A stretch of DNA of 7,675 bases from positions 1 through 7,675 of the forward strand of contig JAIRRG010000030.1 in the NCBI GenBank assembly GCA_031256095.1, in the 5' to 3' direction. The notes under the pieces were generated by a model. It did not search any database and was not told where the DNA came from. It saw only the letters and a program-made list of their open reading frames with translations. This document shows, in pieces, positions 6,746 through 7,675 of the stretch (position 1 is its first letter; the number at the start of each line of letters is the position of its first letter). The position numbers and the translations under genes were made by a program. This DNA comes from Desulfobulbaceae bacterium. Its GTDB lineage: Bacteria; Desulfobacterota; Desulfobulbia; Desulfobulbales; Desulfocapsaceae.

Positions 6746-7500
6746 ACGCTATGATTCCCGGCGGCACGCCGACGCTTGAGCGTTTTCTCGCCCTTTTGGG
6801 CCCACATCACCGCGAACTCCAGTGGCGGCTCGTCGCCAGCATCGCCATAATCATCTTGGCCACCGTCGTCGCCTATCTTTTCATCGAACCAATAGCCGGC
6901 CTATGCGTCCGTCCTCTCTTTAGCGCCAGTCCCCATATTCACTCCCTCGTGTACACCAACCTGCCGGAAGCCTTCATCACCTATCTGAAGTTGGCGCTTT
7001 TGGTCGGCCTGACTGCCAGCTACCCTTTCGTGTTGTACCAGTTCTGGGCCTTTATCTCGCCGGGACTGCACCGCCACGAAAAATATCTGGCCCTTACCGT
7101 CGTTTTGGTTGGCAGCCTGCTGTTCGCCGCCGGGGCCGCCTTCGCCTTTTTCGTCGCCCTGCCTAGGCTTTTGCTGTACCTGCTCAGCTATGCTCGTCAA
7201 GATCTTGAGCCGATGCTCAAATTTGCTGCTTACCTGACTTTTACCGCCCGTACCGTCATCACCTTCGGCCTGGCCTTTCAGATTCCCTTTCTCCAGGTGA
7301 TGACCAACCGCGCCGGCCTGGTCGAGGTTGACTACTTCCGCCGCCATCGTCTGTGGTTTTGGCTGGCCTTGACCGTCCTCGCTTTTTTGCTGGCCACTGG
7401 CGATCTGATGGCGACGCTGCTGTTGGCCTTGCCGCTGGCCCTGCTCTATGAAACCGGCATTTTTCTGTGCCGGCTGTGGCCGAAACGGACGGCGACATGA
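6742..7500 (+). CDS. tatC: Sec-independent translocase protein TatC, divergent
   Basis: This 252-residue polytopic membrane protein has about six hydrophobic segments, as expected for TatC. It is recognised by HHRELQWRL (22-30) near the N-terminus, PEAFITYLKLAL, YPFVLYQFWAFISPGLHRHEKY (Glu113, equivalent to E. coli Glu103), FGLAFQIPF, RRHR and LLLALPLALLYETGIF. TatC binds the twin-arginine signal peptide and scaffolds TatB and TatA in the inner membrane. Glu25 (E. coli Glu15) is kept. However Gln27 stands where E. coli has Arg17, Gln180 where it has Glu170, and the usual LTPPD is LATGD, keeping only the aspartate. The start ATG overlaps the tatB stop (ATGA); an alternative ATG lies three codons on. 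No strong Shine-Dalgarno is seen, which fits translational coupling to tatB. The family call is firm; full activity is less certain. Confidence 0.92.
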   Translation: MNAMIPGGTPTLERFLALLGPHHRELQWRLVASIAIIILATVVAYLFIEPIAGLCVRPLFSASPHIHSLVYTNLPEAFITYLKLALLVGLTASYPFVLYQFWAFISPGLHRHEKYLALTVVLVGSLLFAAGAAFAFFVALPRLLLYLLSYARQDLEPMLKFAAYLTFTARTVITFGLAFQIPFLQVMTNRAGLVEVDYFRRHRLWFWLALTVLAFLLATGDLMATLLLALPLALLYETGIFLCRLWPKRTAT

Positions 7501-7607
7501 ACCGGGAGACGGCCAGGGCCAGCCAGCGGCCAAAACCTAACGCAAGCGGCTCAGACAAGGCCAGGCGAGGCCATCGCAGAACTAGCCGGAAATATCATGA
7601 ATCCTGA
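7497..7607 (+). CDS. Possible small basic protein (36 residues) bridging tatC and mutS
   Basis: An ATG overlapping the tatC stop (ATGA at 7497-7500) opens a 36-codon frame that ends in TGA at 7605-7607, 11 bases inside mutS. The product (starting MNRETARASQRPK) has eight Arg, three Lys and two His against three acidic residues, and no hydrophobic segment. I recognise no family. The 4-nt overlap matches the tatB-tatC junction, and translation through this frame would carry ribosomes to the mutS start. It could be a real small nucleic-acid-binding-type peptide, a coupling ORF of no protein function, or chance in a 96-nt spacer. The overlap architecture is the only support. Confidence 0.33.
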   Translation: MNRETARASQRPKPNASGSDKARRGHRRTSRKYHES

Positions 7608-7675
7608 CCTGAAAATAACCCCAATGCTCCAGCAGTATCTGGAGATCAAAGCCCAGTATCCGGACTGCATCCTTT
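7597..7675 (+). CDS. mutS: DNA mismatch repair protein MutS, 5' end only
   Basis: Twenty-six complete codons are visible before the window ends. The sequence after the start (KITPMLQQYLEIKAQYPDC) matches the highly conserved opening of the MutS1 mismatch-recognition domain, where TPMxQQYxxIKxxYPD precedes the region containing the mismatch-wedge Phe-x-Glu motif (outside the window). MutS recognises mispairs and recruits MutL in the cytoplasm. The ATG at 7597 puts the conserved block eight residues from the N-terminus, as expected. A weak GGA lies six bases upstream of it. It is preceded by tatC and a possible small ORF, so co-transcription with the tat unit is likely. Confidence 0.93.
   Translation, partial: MNPDLKITPMLQQYLEIKAQYPDCIL

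Noticed and set aside
6901..7533. 210-codon minus-strand open frame across tatC
   Set aside because: It is long only because tatC is GC-rich with few antisense stops. The product is Gln/Gly/Lys-rich with no domain, while the sense strand is plainly TatC.
1..7675. CRISPR array, insertion sequence or tRNA
   Set aside because: No short spaced repeats, terminal inverted repeats with a transposase, or cloverleaf-like segment was seen; the only repeats are gene-length paralogues and in-gene duplications.

Overview
This window reads as a chromosomal segment of a Gram-negative, fairly GC-rich bacterium. The gene style (bacterial O-GlcNAc-transferase-like proteins, a tatB/tatC pair placed directly upstream of mutS) would fit a Desulfobacterota (delta-proteobacterial) lineage. 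That placement is inference only; no marker gene here fixes the taxon.

Positions 1-5954 hold a tandem array of three paralogous glycosyltransferase genes on the + strand. Each encodes, or presumably encodes, a TPR superhelix followed by a SPINDLY/OGT-type GT41 catalytic domain. Copy 1 enters from the left edge and only its catalytic domain is visible. Copy 2 (683 residues) and copy 3 (829 residues) are complete. The visible catalytic region is exactly 1095 nt, stop codon included, in all three copies, with no net length change. The TPR arm of copy 3 was lengthened by an internal duplication. The three copies differ in a patchwork way that suggests exchange between them. The likely job is cytoplasmic O-glycosylation of one or more protein targets; no substrate or sugar-nucleotide gene is in view.

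The 243-nt gap between copies 1 and 2 holds a possible 35-codon ORF behind the best Shine-Dalgarno sequence in the window, plus a weak promoter candidate. The 74-nt gap between copies 2 and 3 carries only the leader of copy 3, which resembles the leader of copy 2.

After a 218-nt gap with a near-consensus sigma-70 promoter (6043-6071) comes a second unit: a TatA/B-family protein with a long acidic tail, a TatC with several unusual substitutions, a possible 36-residue basic small protein, and the first 26 codons of mutS. Each junction in this unit is an overlap of 4 or 11 nt, which suggests translational coupling. Together tatB and tatC would supply Tat export of folded proteins; mutS belongs to mismatch repair and is probably only co-transcribed. 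No tRNA, rRNA, insertion sequence, CRISPR array or clear rho-independent terminator was found.
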